From contig NW_015961970.1 in NCBI RefSeq assembly GCF_000497045.1, forward strand, positions 802 to 64,801: 64,000 nt of DNA, given 5' to 3'. Both the position numbers and the translations under genes were made by a program. Positions within the stretch are counted from its first letter, which is position 1; each line of letters opens with the position of its first letter. This DNA comes from Kalmanozyma brasiliensis GHG001. Taxonomy: Eukaryota; Basidiomycota; Ustilaginomycetes; Ustilaginales. Below, piece by piece: positions 48,041 through 58,724 of the stretch. The notes beneath the pieces were generated by a model. The model had not been told where the DNA came from. It saw nothing but the letters and a program-made list of their open reading frames with translations, and did no database searches.

Positions 48041-50545
48041 TCAGGCCGCACCAACGCCATTCACCTTCTTTGGCGCCTTGCCCCTGACCTCCTTCTCCTT
48101 GGCCAAACTGCTCTTCCACCCCTCCTCGAACGCCGCCTCGTTCATCGCTGGATCCGCAATGCTAGCCGCGATCTCGTTCTGCTTATGCCTGTTGGTCGAC
48201 TCGAGCTCGCCCCTCCACTTGCTGACAATCTCAGACACCCGGCTGGGCGCGTACGTCCTCGCAAACAGGGCGGCTTCCGAGTGGCGGCCGGCCTTCTCGA
48301 GCACTTCGATGCACGAGTCCACATCGGACAGCGAGAGGTAGGCGGCAAAGGCGACGTTGGTCGATCCCTTTTCGGTTGCCAGCTGGGCGAGACGCGTGAG
48401 CAGCTCGCGGTCGTTCGTCGACGTGGCTACCAGCAGCATCGACGAGAGGTCCTGCGCCTTTTCGAAGCATTCCTTGGCCAGAGCGACGTTCCATCTTGCT
48501 AGAGCCTTGTCGCCGATGGTGCGCCAGCGCGACTCGGACCCGACTTGAGGACCACTGCGAGCGATCTCGAGCGCAGTGTCGAAGTTGTCAAGGGAGATCG
48601 CAAGATCGAAGCGGTGCTCTGGGTCGGTGGACACATCCAAAGCCAGATCCTTGAGGTCTTGCGTTTCCAAAAAGCGGGCGACACGATTCCTCTGGTCGGC
48701 TGGCACCTGCTCGAGCAGTTCCGCTGCAGCGTCGAGGTCACCACGCAGAATGGCGGTCTGGTACTCGACCAAGGCTAGCGAGAGCGAATAGCTGAAGATG
48801 GCCAGATCCTTGTTGACCACGTAGACGCGACCGTGCTGAGGAATGTAGCCGAGCAGGAAAATCTCGTTGTCCGAGTGTGTGATGGTGTGAGTCTGCTCAC
48901 CGACGAGGTATTGCAGTCGGTTGGTCGAGTTGGTGTAGAGGAAGCATTCGCCCGTCCACTTGGCGGTGCGGACGCTTTCCGACACTTCTGTGACGACCTC
49001 GAAGGCGGTCTCGACGCCCTCGTCCTCGACGTCGGCGCCCGAGTCGAGGTGAGCAGCGTAAGCCTCGCGATCGAATCGAAGAATGTAGAACGAGTCGTCG
49101 CAAACCACAGCAACGAGCTCGCCGGTGGTGGACCAGTGGACCGCCTTGGCCTCGACATCCACACGACGAACCAACGCGCCCGTCTCCCAGTCGTAGAAGC
49201 AGACAAAGCCACTGCCGAGCACAGCGAGCAAAGCACCGCCTGCCACCGCCTCGATGTTGTACGCCAACGTGATCAGACCCGGGCGCTCCTTAAAGTTGCG
49301 GAAGACCTTGAGCTTGGACCCGCCCTCCTGGACGGCGTACGTGTTGCTGTCGCCTGCCCAGGCAAAGCCGAGACCGGAGCCGAATGCCTTGTTCCTCCAT
49401 GCGAGCGCTGTGTAGATGATATATTCTCCGTCACCGCAGACCGTGACGAATCGTCCGTTAGGACTGTGTTGCAAGAGCTGCGGGTATACCTCGGTGGTGC
49501 CCATCTCTCGCACCGTGACGGGAAGTCTCTGTCCATCAGGAACCGTCTCCTCTGCTGTTGCGCCAACGTTGGCGCTGAGGACTTCCGAGTTTCGCGCCCA
49601 GACGACCTTGCCTGCTGCGTCCATGCTGACGCTGGGCTCCTCCTTGCCGAGCTTGATGACCACGGCACCCTCATCGTAGCCGATGGCGACATCGTTGCCG
49701 TTCCTCTTGTAGGCCACACACCAAACTCGTTCGAGACCGTAGTCGAGCGTCGATTCGAGCCTGTAGGTGTTGGAGTGCCAGAGCTTGACGGTGCCATCCT
49801 CGGAACCGGAGATGATGAGTGGCAATGAAGGGTGGAAGACGGCAAAAGAGACGTTGGATGTGTGGCCGGTGAGAGTTTGAACGCAGGATTTGGAAAGGTA
49901 ATCCCAGACCTTGACGGTGCGGTCGTCGCCGACGGTGAGCATGTATGGCTTGTCACCGCCGTGGAAGTACTCGACGTAGTTGACGCCCTTGTCGTGCGCA
50001 TCGAGCGTGAAGTTGGCGACACTGGTGCCGAGAGTCCAGACTTTGACGGTTCGATCCAAGGAAGACGAGGCGAATGTGTTGGAGTCCTTGGGGTTGAAGC
50101 AGAGGTTCATAATGTAGTGAGTGTGACCCTCGAACGTCTGCATGAGACGCCAGTTCTTGTCCCAATCCCACATCTTGATGGTCATGTCGTCAGAGCCAGT
50201 GATGACATAGGAGCCGGTAGGATGAACAGCGAGACAACGGATGTAGTCCGGATGCGCCTCAAAGCTGATGACCTTTTCGTGTGTGTTGTAGTTGAAGGCG
50301 CGAAGCTGAAAGTCGTCCGAGCCGGCAACGAACCAGTTCTTGCGCGCAATGAACTTGACGCATCGTACTGGTACGTTGGTGACTTCGAAAGTCTTGACGA
50401 TGGCGCCTGTCTCGTAGTTCCAGATGTTGACGGAACCCGAGTAGAGACCCGCGAGCAGCCATGGCTCTGTGGGGTGAAAATCGAGCGACTTGACGCGCTC
50501 CGACTTTGCAAAGAGCTTGCGCTGGATGTCAAGAAGCATCGGCAT
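48041..50545 (-). CDS. SEC27: Coatomer subunit beta' (Sec27)
   Basis: 834 aa, ATG at 50545 (a second Met follows at codon 3). An N-terminal WD40 propeller starts DIQRKLFAKSERVKSLDFHP. It includes blocks such as VKSLDFHPTEPWLLAGLYSG, VKFIARKNWFVAGSDD and SGSEDGTVKLWHSNTYRLES, all well conserved in beta'-COP. A second WD-like region and then an alpha-solenoid follow, ending in an Ala/Lys-rich tail (KAPKKVNGVGAA). Beta'-COP belongs to the COPI outer coat and binds KKxx retrieval signals in Golgi-to-ER traffic. Yeast Sec27 is 889 aa, so this is somewhat shorter at the C-terminus. Confidence 0.96.
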   Translation of the reverse strand: MPMLLDIQRKLFAKSERVKSLDFHPTEPWLLAGLYSGSVNIWNYETGAIVKTFEVTNVPVRCVKFIARKNWFVAGSDDFQLRAFNYNTHEKVISFEAHPDYIRCLAVHPTGSYVITGSDDMTIKMWDWDKNWRLMQTFEGHTHYIMNLCFNPKDSNTFASSSLDRTVKVWTLGTSVANFTLDAHDKGVNYVEYFHGGDKPYMLTVGDDRTVKVWDYLSKSCVQTLTGHTSNVSFAVFHPSLPLIISGSEDGTVKLWHSNTYRLESTLDYGLERVWCVAYKRNGNDVAIGYDEGAVVIKLGKEEPSVSMDAAGKVVWARNSEVLSANVGATAEETVPDGQRLPVTVREMGTTEVYPQLLQHSPNGRFVTVCGDGEYIIYTALAWRNKAFGSGLGFAWAGDSNTYAVQEGGSKLKVFRNFKERPGLITLAYNIEAVAGGALLAVLGSGFVCFYDWETGALVRRVDVEAKAVHWSTTGELVAVVCDDSFYILRFDREAYAAHLDSGADVEDEGVETAFEVVTEVSESVRTAKWTGECFLYTNSTNRLQYLVGEQTHTITHSDNEIFLLGYIPQHGRVYVVNKDLAIFSYSLSLALVEYQTAILRGDLDAAAELLEQVPADQRNRVARFLETQDLKDLALDVSTDPEHRFDLAISLDNFDTALEIARSGPQVGSESRWRTIGDKALARWNVALAKECFEKAQDLSSMLLVATSTNDRELLTRLAQLATEKGSTNVAFAAYLSLSDVDSCIEVLEKAGRHSEAALFARTYAPSRVSEIVSKWRGELESTNRHKQNEIAASIADPAMNEAAFEEGWKSSLAKEKEVRGKAPKKVNGVGAA

Positions 50546-52118
50546 GATGGGCGACTATGGGACTAGCCCTGATGCGGACGACGGGGGAACACGAAGCGGT
50601 GCCGTCTTTCGTTTGTGTAGCTACTTGTTGGAAGCTGAGTTGGCTCGCTGCGGGCGAAGCTGGTGCAGTGGGGTCAGCGGTATCCTGCTGTGTTGGATCC
50701 GTTCGTGTGACGATCAAAGCAAAGGCAGCAACTCGCTGTGACGACTCGAGAAGCACAGGAAGGGAGTGATGGTGACGTGTGTGAATATGAACGAGGAGGG
50801 GAGCGGCAAAGTGTTGGAAGACTTGACACGCTCGCTCGCTGCCTTTGGACTGGTTGAAGCGAAAGAGAATTGGCTCGAGCCAAGTCTCTGAGTCGCTGGC
50901 GCTTGCTTGCTTCCCGTGCGTTGCTGGTCGGTTGGTCCCTTCGGCGAGTTACACGTCTTTGCCTTCTTCTCAGCCGGACCAGGCGTCCAGCCTGATGCTT
51001 CAAATTTCGTATTCAAAGTGAACACGTCCAATTGAAACTTTTTAAACAGCGATTTGAAGCCGATTTTCCTAGCCCCCAGACTGTGAGCGTGCTGAGCCTA
51101 ACAAACCTGAATTTTGGCCGTCCAAATCAGCTGAGACAGTTTTGTGTGCGCGTCTCTCTGTGTGTTTGACCTTCGAGTCAGATCTTCTGGAGAAGCAAAA
51201 GGTCGAGGCGAGGTGAATTTTGGCGGTGTTAAGGCGCTCCGTCGGAGCATCTGGCCGACATCGCAATCGTGCGATCTGCTGGCTGGTTTTTTCGTCACGC
51301 CTGGCAGCCAAGTTTCTCGCCTGAATCGCGTCTTCAACGCGCTGCAGCTGCATTTCCAAAAAAGGGCTCTTTCGATGACAGAGCAGCAGCAGCATCACGC
51401 CAGCCAAAAGCATGCTGTCGATCCCTGTTTTGTTTGCTCGGACTTTCGACCCTGCCTGGCCTCTTTTGCCGCCCCAAGTCATGCAGACCCTGAGGTCGCT
51501 TCTCAACTCGTGTCACTCGCTTCAATGTGGTGGCATTGTCTCTGTACCAGATGCTTCCAGTGATCGCGCAAGCGTCTGTCAAGACTCACAGACAGTCTTG
51601 GTTATCAATCCTGCCAATGCTTGGGAGAAGGTGTGCAGCCTGGCATCAACGGAGGAAGGAGGGCGTGCAGGCTCAACGACGACACCTTGCCACGGATTTT
51701 GACTTCCGCTTCGTCAAGAGGCCGAGAGCCAAAGGCATCAAGAAGCAAGCCAGGCGACGGACGCTGATCGAGGGCAGTTGGACCAAAGGAGAGAGGGCGG
51801 CGGTATCCTCCGATAAGTAGCTGAGAAGAGCCACTGCATGACCAAATCACATCCTCGCCGCCGAAAGCAGACGGAAGGAGAAAAGAGAGCAGAAACTGAA
51901 ATTACACACACAAGATCGGAGCTGAGCTCTCTCGCATCTGGATATTTCGCCTGTCTCAGAGTGCGAATCAACGAGGCACAGAGACAAAGGCAGGCACGAG
52001 AGCGGTAGGCGCGAGCAATCAACACGCCCTCGCCTTGTGACTGTTTTTTCTTTTTTTTCCTTTCTCCATGAGAGAGACAGAGTTACGTGTGCCTGCAGAC
52101 CAACACTTTCGCGCAGCA

Positions 52119-52120
<2 letters not shown>

Positions 52121-52156
<36 letters not shown>
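52121..52156 (+). repeat. (AGC)12 trinucleotide repeat
   Basis: Twelve uninterrupted AGC units, about 550 bases before the ATG of the Myb gene. No gene crosses it, so it is probably leader or promoter DNA. Confidence 0.9.
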
Positions 52157-52157
<1 letters not shown>

Positions 52158-52215
52158 GCTACATGCTCAGACTCAGACCTCAGGTTCCAAATCCATCCAT
52201 TCAGCCATCGATTCC

Positions 52216-52270
52216 ATCTCTCGGCCTCTCTGTGTGTGTGTGTCTCTCTCCCTCTCCCTCTCCGCTCTCT
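52216..52270 (+). repeat. Pyrimidine-rich and GT microsatellite stretch
   Basis: A run of CTCT followed by GTGTGTGT and then CTCTCCCTCTCCCTC. Such tracts often sit near transcription starts in fungi. Confidence 0.6.
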
Positions 52271-52708
52271 GTGCCGCTGGTCATTGTCCGTCTTGAGCCA
52301 CGCTTCCGTCATCCTTCGAGCCTCCAACACTCTCTCGAGCTCGGATTGATCCACCGCTCATTGCTCCGTCGCCATTCTTGATATCCATTACCTTCGCCTT
52401 GCTTTCAACCAACACTTGTCCGCGTCTCACAGTTTCTGTCCTCCTTGCTTCTCTGATAGTCGACAACATTTCAGCATTCGCTCTATCCCGGCCGTTCGTC
52501 CATCCCTCGATAGTAACTCCGTCTCGGACTCTGCCGAAGCATCCGCCCAGACCCATCGGCCAATCCGCACTCAGAACACTCATCTGCGCCACTTCGGTTT
52601 CACCCTCTGTCAGCAATCGGCAACTGGCCTTGTCCTAGATCGGAACATACTACAAATCTCCTCTGAAGCGCTGGCGAGCCGTTGAAGGCGTTGAAATCCA
52701 CCGTCAAC

Positions 52709-55700
52709 ATGGCGCGTCCAGACGCTACGCAGCCTTCGTCGTCGTCATCGGCCTTGACGTCCACAACGAGCGCAAAGGAGACCACCGACGCAGCCACAAC
52801 TCAGTCGCAGCTTGCCCCCTCGACCCCGCCAGCGCAGTCGGCCGCTCTGCCCACCCCTCCCACCTCTCACAACGAGTTTCGGCCTCCTCAGAATCCAGTC
52901 GCCTCCTCCTCCAGGATCAACGACGATGACCAACTCCCAGACACAAGTCCGACCACCACCGTCTCGGAAAACATGGGCCCTCGCAGAGCCGCTGCTCGTC
53001 TCAGTGGCGGAAGCACTTCGTTTGATCGCAACGCCGACGACTCCTTTTCGTCTCAGCGCAGAGCCAGTCGGCGCTCGAGCATCGACCGCAACGACGAACG
53101 CACAGTAGCAGCAGAACGTCCTCTCGATCGCAGCTCCTATCGTTCGCGCCATTCGCCCTCTCACTCGCCCGCTCGCTCTCTCACTCCTTCTCCCATTTTG
53201 GGCTCAGCCTTCGCTGCTCGTCCATTGTCACTCCGACCAGACGATAACGAAGACGATGCAGACGACCACGACATTCTCAAGCTCGGCCATCTTTCCTTTC
53301 CCATGCTCGGTGTAGGCGTCGGCCCCACCAAGCAAGAGATCGAGATGCTTGTCTACGGCTCGTCAACTACCAACGGTGACGCTGCTGACCCCCCTTCACC
53401 AGCTGAAGAGTCAGGCAGCCTCGAGGATGTGCTTGGGTCGTTGGCCAACATGGGACTGGACCAGCCCAACGAAAGCTCAGCAAGCGAAAGGGAGCGAGAG
53501 CTCGCCGGGATGGTCAAGATGCTCGCGTCCCGATGCACAACCCTCACCGACTCCCGCGATCGAGCGCAGTCCCAGCTCAAGTCGACGCGCTTCACCGCCC
53601 TCTCTGTCATTTCGTCGATGAAGCAGGCACATGCTCACGCTCTTGCCGCAAACCGCAACGTCACAGATCGCCTCGAGGCCGAGCTGGACGGATGGAAGGC
53701 TCAGGCAAAGATGCTCAGTGCCTTGCTCAACCGCGCAGAAGCCAAGGGCTTCGACGAGAGGCGTTCCAGCTCGGCTACTGCCGCGCCCGTCGTTACATTC
53801 GCCGATCGAGCAAAAGCAGCTGCCGCCTCCGGCCCTACCTCGAGCCACAATAGGGTTTCCTCATTCAAGAGCGATAGCGCAGGTCTCAATGCGGACACGA
53901 ACCAGCGAATCATGAGCAGTCCGAGCTTCAAGTCCTCCCCGCGCGAGAACAATGCTATCATTCCATCGCCTGGCACTACGGGCCTTGGCATCTCCAGCTC
54001 CGGTCTAGCCGAAGTCGACACCGACCTCTCTCCTACTGCTGCCCTTATCCGCGAGAGGAACAAACTCATTACGGACAAGAAGCATCTCAAAACTCGTGTC
54101 AGGGATGCAGAGGCCCAGGTCTACAAGCTCGAGAGCGAGCTCAAGGCTCTCCGACCGTATCTCGTCTCTGGCGGCATCAAGACGAGCGATCTCCCAGCTG
54201 ATGCCACGGACGCCGATGCACTTGGCAGCCACACTCCCGGCAATCTCAGCCAGCCTGGCACCGCTCCGACCACACCCAGTCGTTCGGGCAGCCGCAGAGA
54301 CAAGAACCGCAAGAAGCGCAACGTTACCATGGGCGACGCAGAGACGGAGCACCTCATGTTGGCTGCTCGACGACTACGCGAGCTGCGCAAGGAGCAAGCA
54401 GCCGCTGCGGCGGCGGCCTCCAGCTCACCTGTCGAGTCGGGCTCGCTGCCCACCTCTCAGGAGAGCGGCAGGCCAACGTCCACGGCTGCTGCTTCGAATG
54501 GTCAGGTCCTCGCACCTGCTGCGGACCTCCCGGTCTCGCATGCTTCCCCTGTCAAGCGACAAGCAAGCGAAGACAGAGACATGCCGTACCGAATGGAACC
54601 GCGCACGCCGCCGTCCAGAACAGCCGAGCGACCGCCCAAGACGCCCAAATCCGTTGCCAGCATTCCCAACACTCCACGCACTGGTGTGCGAGCTCGCGAA
54701 CTCGATGAACTGGCTCGAGGAGACGATCGCCGAGAGAGCTGGTCCGGCCGTCACCGCAGGGTCGACTCTGCGTCTTCGTTCACCGGGATCGACGAGCTTC
54801 TTCAGGCTGCCGAAACGCTCAACCCAGGCGCTGCGGCTCCTTCGCCTTCTATGCGCGCCGGACGCCCTCCGCTTCCTTTTCCTCCTCCGGGCGGCGACCC
54901 GACGTACTACCCTCGCGAGCCACCTCACCGCGGGATGGGCTACCCTCCGCCGCTCTCCGTCACCACGCAGCGCGGACCTGGTCCTGAGTATGATCCCTAC
55001 GGCTACAGCGCTGCACCCTATCCCGTCCAGTCGAGTCCGCTCCGTATGGCTCACGAGAGTCCCAAGCGCCGACGAGTCTCGTCTGCTGCCTTCGACTTTG
55101 AGCCCTACGGATCTCCTTTCCTTGGCGAGCACGCACCTCGCATTCGAACGCAGACCGAGGGAGCGGATCCGTTCATGCAAGGACGCCCATACCACGACTA
55201 TGCCCCAAGCGGACCTCCTAGCGCCGGCGGCAGTCAGGTGTTGAGCGCGCTCGATCTGCTTGCCGACCAAGCTACTGCGAGCCAGAACCCGTCGCAGGGA
55301 AGCGACAAGTCAGGGGAGTACGAGGGTGTCAGTCCCATCGGCAGTCTCAGCAGCGATGACGAGATGATGGATGGCGAATCGCGACGCAAATCTGGCTCGC
55401 GGTTGTCCCGCGCGCAGGATGGATCTCGCGGCTCCAAATCGAACGGCTCGCAGGGCACCTCTCGAAGTGGCGAGAGCAAGAGCTTTGGCGGCAACCAGAA
55501 CCCCGAAAAGAGACTGCCGTATGTACGATGGACCTCGGAGGAGGACACAAAGCTGCGCGCGGCGATCAAGGAGCACGGCCAGCGGTGGGAGCTCATCTCG
55601 CGTGCGGTTGGCACGAGGTCGTACCACCAATGCCGACAGCGATACCTGCTGATGCGACGCAAGGAGGCAGCTGCCAAGGCGAACGGCGACGATGGTGAGG

Positions 55701-56320
55701 GTGGACACGGTCTCTCGGCCTCTGCGTCGGACCAGCAATCGCAGGAGTCGGACTACGGTCAGGATCCTCATCCCAGCAGCTCGAGTGGACGTAGGAAGAG
55801 CGGCTCCCATGGCCGTCGTGCGTCCCGTGGAGCTGATCCGTACGCCGCAGAAAGCGGTGCCACCTCGACCCCGCTGCACAAGCTCTCGATCGGTGCGCCT
55901 GCGCCCGCCGGCAGCGTCTATGGCCAATTCTCGCCGACCCACCGACAGGACGGCTTCATTCCGTCTTCGCAGACGCCCACACACAACCGGATGATGTCGC
56001 ATCCGCACGCTGCAGGACCACTGTCGCCATCGATGCAGCCGACCTCGCCGTACGCGGCCCAGACCCCGTCGGCTGTTAGGAGGGGTCACTACCCGCCACC
56101 GTCGCCGTTGGCGGCGCATTCGAGGCAGCTGCCGCCGCTTCAAGCGCCCGCACCGGGGTACATGTCGCAGGGTCCGCCGTCGAGCCCGCACTCCGGCAGC
56201 GGGGGCGGCCACCACAGGCAATTCTCCGGCGAAGGCAGGCAGCAGGGTGGTGCGCCGCCAGAACCCACAACGCCTAGCTCCACCGCAGCCAGAAGGATGG
56301 GCGCCGCCCTCTACAGCTGA
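52709..56320 (+). CDS. Large disordered coiled-coil protein with one C-terminal Myb/SANT domain
   Basis: 1203 aa from the ATG at 52709 (CAACATGG context). Nine codons further upstream the frame opens only with TTG. Residues 1-210 are low-complexity Ser/Thr/Arg-rich. Helical coiled coils lie at about 260-350 (SERERELAGMVKMLASRC, then RLEAELDGWKAQAKML) and 440-490 (RVRDAEAQVYKLESELKALRP). A Pro/Ser/Arg-rich middle follows. The Myb repeat, RWTSEEDTKLRAAIKEHGQRW then SRAVGTRSYHQCRQRYLL, is at about 938-990. The rest is disordered. A single SANT repeat with a coiled coil suggests a chromatin or transcription factor-like role; I do not recognise the family. Confidence 0.8.
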   Translation: MARPDATQPSSSSSALTSTTSAKETTDAATTQSQLAPSTPPAQSAALPTPPTSHNEFRPPQNPVASSSRINDDDQLPDTSPTTTVSENMGPRRAAARLSGGSTSFDRNADDSFSSQRRASRRSSIDRNDERTVAAERPLDRSSYRSRHSPSHSPARSLTPSPILGSAFAARPLSLRPDDNEDDADDHDILKLGHLSFPMLGVGVGPTKQEIEMLVYGSSTTNGDAADPPSPAEESGSLEDVLGSLANMGLDQPNESSASERERELAGMVKMLASRCTTLTDSRDRAQSQLKSTRFTALSVISSMKQAHAHALAANRNVTDRLEAELDGWKAQAKMLSALLNRAEAKGFDERRSSSATAAPVVTFADRAKAAAASGPTSSHNRVSSFKSDSAGLNADTNQRIMSSPSFKSSPRENNAIIPSPGTTGLGISSSGLAEVDTDLSPTAALIRERNKLITDKKHLKTRVRDAEAQVYKLESELKALRPYLVSGGIKTSDLPADATDADALGSHTPGNLSQPGTAPTTPSRSGSRRDKNRKKRNVTMGDAETEHLMLAARRLRELRKEQAAAAAAASSSPVESGSLPTSQESGRPTSTAAASNGQVLAPAADLPVSHASPVKRQASEDRDMPYRMEPRTPPSRTAERPPKTPKSVASIPNTPRTGVRARELDELARGDDRRESWSGRHRRVDSASSFTGIDELLQAAETLNPGAAAPSPSMRAGRPPLPFPPPGGDPTYYPREPPHRGMGYPPPLSVTTQRGPGPEYDPYGYSAAPYPVQSSPLRMAHESPKRRRVSSAAFDFEPYGSPFLGEHAPRIRTQTEGADPFMQGRPYHDYAPSGPPSAGGSQVLSALDLLADQATASQNPSQGSDKSGEYEGVSPIGSLSSDDEMMDGESRRKSGSRLSRAQDGSRGSKSNGSQGTSRSGESKSFGGNQNPEKRLPYVRWTSEEDTKLRAAIKEHGQRWELISRAVGTRSYHQCRQRYLLMRRKEAAAKANGDDGEGGHGLSASASDQQSQESDYGQDPHPSSSSGRRKSGSHGRRASRGADPYAAESGATSTPLHKLSIGAPAPAGSVYGQFSPTHRQDGFIPSSQTPTHNRMMSHPHAAGPLSPSMQPTSPYAAQTPSAVRRGHYPPPSPLAAHSRQLPPLQAPAPGYMSQGPPSSPHSGSGGGHHRQFSGEGRQQGGAPPEPTTPSSTAARRMGAALYS

Positions 56321-56549
56321 TCTGCTTCGTTTTCACCGATACCACACATCGCATGGAACCCGCATTCTTTCTCTTCACTTTGAATCCTGACACACCTCTC
56401 ACGGAAGGATCTCGCACATCTCATGTTCCGCCTTTTCACATTTGCTTTCAAAAGTCTTTCTTGCATCACGTGTTCGGTCTTCTGACGATGTCTGTGCTTC
56501 TGCTCGAATTGGCAAGATGTGCATGCATTGAAGCTCTAAAGAGCAACGG

Positions 56550-58724
56550 TCAGAACTTGCCAGCCAGGCTTCTGGCCGCTTCGGACGCCGAAATCCTCGA
56601 TCGCCCGCTGGCTGTTCCTGACGAGCCCGAGTTGAGCGTGCCGAATGGGTTCGGTCGCGTGTTGGCTGGATTGGGACGGTGTAGGAACATGGACTGGGTG
56701 CCAGGAGGACCGCTGCCGCCACCAGCACCGGCAGCAGAGTTGAACCCGGAGGCGAAGGGATCGTCCTGGGTGCTGTTGCGAGACATGGGTTGCCCCGATG
56801 CTGCGTGCATGGATTGCGAGAGACTGGGCGTGCCCATGGGGGAAGGGTCTGACCAGGCGTTGGGCGTGGTGGGCATGGGTGATCGCAGTGCTGGCGGTTG
56901 CGGCGGTGGCGACGAGACGTTGTGAGACGTCGTCGAAGCTGAGCTGGTCGATCTGCGCATGCTGTCGGGCAAGAAGGAGGGTGGTCTGCCGTTGTTCTGC
57001 CCAGACTCGGATGGACCGGTGTTGGGAAGACCGTCCGGTCTCGACTGAGTCAAAGAACGTCTTTCGCCGGGACTGCTGCGATCCGAGTCGATGTGCGCGA
57101 ATGGTGGTCTCGCGGATCCGGGCGTACCTGCCAACCCTTGCGAAGGTCTTTGAGGCGTTTGAACCCTGCTATCTGGTCTCCTGGCCGAATTGTCCAGCTC
57201 CTCTTTCAAACCTCTCATCTCCTTCAACAGCTGCCGCGCGAACATGACGCTGCCTCTCGCATGCTCCGCCAGCGCCTGCTGCAAGTCCTGATGCGCGTAT
57301 CTGCTGTGGCTCTGCAAGCTGTTGTGCAGCTCTTGACTGATCTTCTTGAGATGGAGCGCGAGTGCGTGCTCGTGTCGCTTGGCCTCTTCGAGCTCCTCAA
57401 GTGCGTCGTCGACTCGATCTGCGCGGAGGTTGCGTTGCATCTTCAGATGCTCGGCTTCCCGCTTCTTGTTGACGGTAGCTTTCTGTGCATTATGATGTTC
57501 TTCTACGAGGGCGTTGCGCGCGAGCATGGCTTCTTTAGCTGCTCTTGCGTTGATGGACTGATACGCCACAGCATCACCGATAGTCAAGAGCTCAGTGTTG
57601 CTTAATGCGTCTTGCAACTCGCCGAGACTGCGTGCGGTGTAGGCTGTGCGTTTGAGGACGTACGGAAGACCGAGACGCAATGATGGTGGTCGAATCTCCT
57701 CCACTGCTCCAAGATTGTTGAGCTTCACCGAAAAGTCGGTCAGAGCGGCGGTCAGCGAGCGACGGGAATGAGCGAGCTTCTCGGATGCTTCGGCAGCGTC
57801 GGCAAACTGCATTTCGAGTCGAGTGACTTCCGCTCTGGCAGCCACGAGATCCTCGTCGTCATCATAGACGCTCCTTGACGTGCTGAGACCCTTGGAGCTG
57901 CCGCCCAGACCGAGGATGCCGAGACCACCGCTGCTGATGCGAGACCCCGTCGATGCAGAAGCTGAAGTGGCAAGGACGCCATTTGGAAGACCGCCGGTTG
58001 TATCGACACCGCCGTAAGCGACGGAAGCAGCGCTCGCCATGGCATTTGAGAAGCGCTTTCGAGCGGCTGCAGAGCTGCCAGTTCCAGGCGGAGTGGGGGA
58101 GTAGGCAAAGTCGGCCTCGATCAAGTTGCGAGTCTCTGGGTGATCTCGTAGGGCTGGCTCTGCGAGGACCCGGGAGAACCATCTGCCGAGCATGAGGCGG
58201 AGAATGCGGGTATCTTCCAAGCCACTGGCTGTTGTGGACGGCAGAGGCAAGGCGGGCACAATGATGGCTGGGCTAGAGAGCGAAAGAGCGAGAGCAAAGA
58301 GGCAGAGTTGCCGGTAGGTGCGAGTGATGCCAGGGTAGGAGGAAGCGCGAAAGTGTGGCAGGTTTGTGAGGGCGTCGAAGCGGACGGTGAGATCCTTTTT
58401 GGCCCTCTCGATGGTCTGTATGCGCACACGCAGAAAGACCTCTCTTGGTTTGGAATGTGGCTCGTAGACCCGAGATGCGTCTGTGTCGGATCGGTTGGCC
58501 CATTGTCCTTTGCGCTGATCCATGTCAGGATGCATCGATGGCGCGGATGCAATTTGCCCGGAGCTTGTAGCAGGTTGGTGTCCATTTGCTAGCTGAGGTG
58601 TGGGTGGGACTGGCTTGTCCAAGTCGGCGCGGACAGGATGGCTGGAAACGGAGCGATAGGCCGGTGCTTCATTAGTGACAGCTTGCCCCTGCTCAGGCTG
58701 AGCTGGCGGTAGTTGAGACGCCAT
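56550..58724 (-). CDS. VPS17: VPS17-like sorting nexin (retromer)
   Basis: 724 aa, ATG at 58724. A Pro/Gln/Ser-rich start (~1-90) precedes a PX domain at about 94-210: VRIQTIERAKKDLTVRFDA, then SSYPGITRTYRQLCLFA, then LPLPSTTASGL. The PX includes FDALTNLP and EADFAYSP, as in Vps17. A BAR-type coiled coil spans about 290-515. A ~200-residue Pro/Ser/Gln-rich tail follows. Vps17 pairs with Vps5 in the membrane-bending part of the retromer, which recycles cargo from endosomes. PX binding residues in Vps17 are degenerate and I cannot tell whether this one binds PI3P. The long tail is an extension relative to yeast. Its gene converges on the Myb gene. Confidence 0.85.
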   Translation of the reverse strand: MASQLPPAQPEQGQAVTNEAPAYRSVSSHPVRADLDKPVPPTPQLANGHQPATSSGQIASAPSMHPDMDQRKGQWANRSDTDASRVYEPHSKPREVFLRVRIQTIERAKKDLTVRFDALTNLPHFRASSYPGITRTYRQLCLFALALSLSSPAIIVPALPLPSTTASGLEDTRILRLMLGRWFSRVLAEPALRDHPETRNLIEADFAYSPTPPGTGSSAAARKRFSNAMASAASVAYGGVDTTGGLPNGVLATSASASTGSRISSGGLGILGLGGSSKGLSTSRSVYDDDEDLVAARAEVTRLEMQFADAAEASEKLAHSRRSLTAALTDFSVKLNNLGAVEEIRPPSLRLGLPYVLKRTAYTARSLGELQDALSNTELLTIGDAVAYQSINARAAKEAMLARNALVEEHHNAQKATVNKKREAEHLKMQRNLRADRVDDALEELEEAKRHEHALALHLKKISQELHNSLQSHSRYAHQDLQQALAEHARGSVMFARQLLKEMRGLKEELDNSARRPDSRVQTPQRPSQGLAGTPGSARPPFAHIDSDRSSPGERRSLTQSRPDGLPNTGPSESGQNNGRPPSFLPDSMRRSTSSASTTSHNVSSPPPQPPALRSPMPTTPNAWSDPSPMGTPSLSQSMHAASGQPMSRNSTQDDPFASGFNSAAGAGGGSGPPGTQSMFLHRPNPANTRPNPFGTLNSGSSGTASGRSRISASEAARSLAGKF

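Larger units (their letters stand above)
50546..52708. other. Long upstream region of the Myb gene
   Basis: 2.16 kb between the coatomer ATG and the ATG of the Myb gene (divergent). It contains a T-rich run near 52046-52066, an AGC repeat (52121-52156) and a CT/GT-rich stretch (52216-52270), all within ~650 bases of the ATG. These suggest a long leader for the Myb gene. The frames here are short or begin at GTG. Confidence 0.5.

Noticed and set aside
48833..49828. 331-codon antisense frame opposite coatomer beta'
   Set aside because: Shadow frame; no motif.
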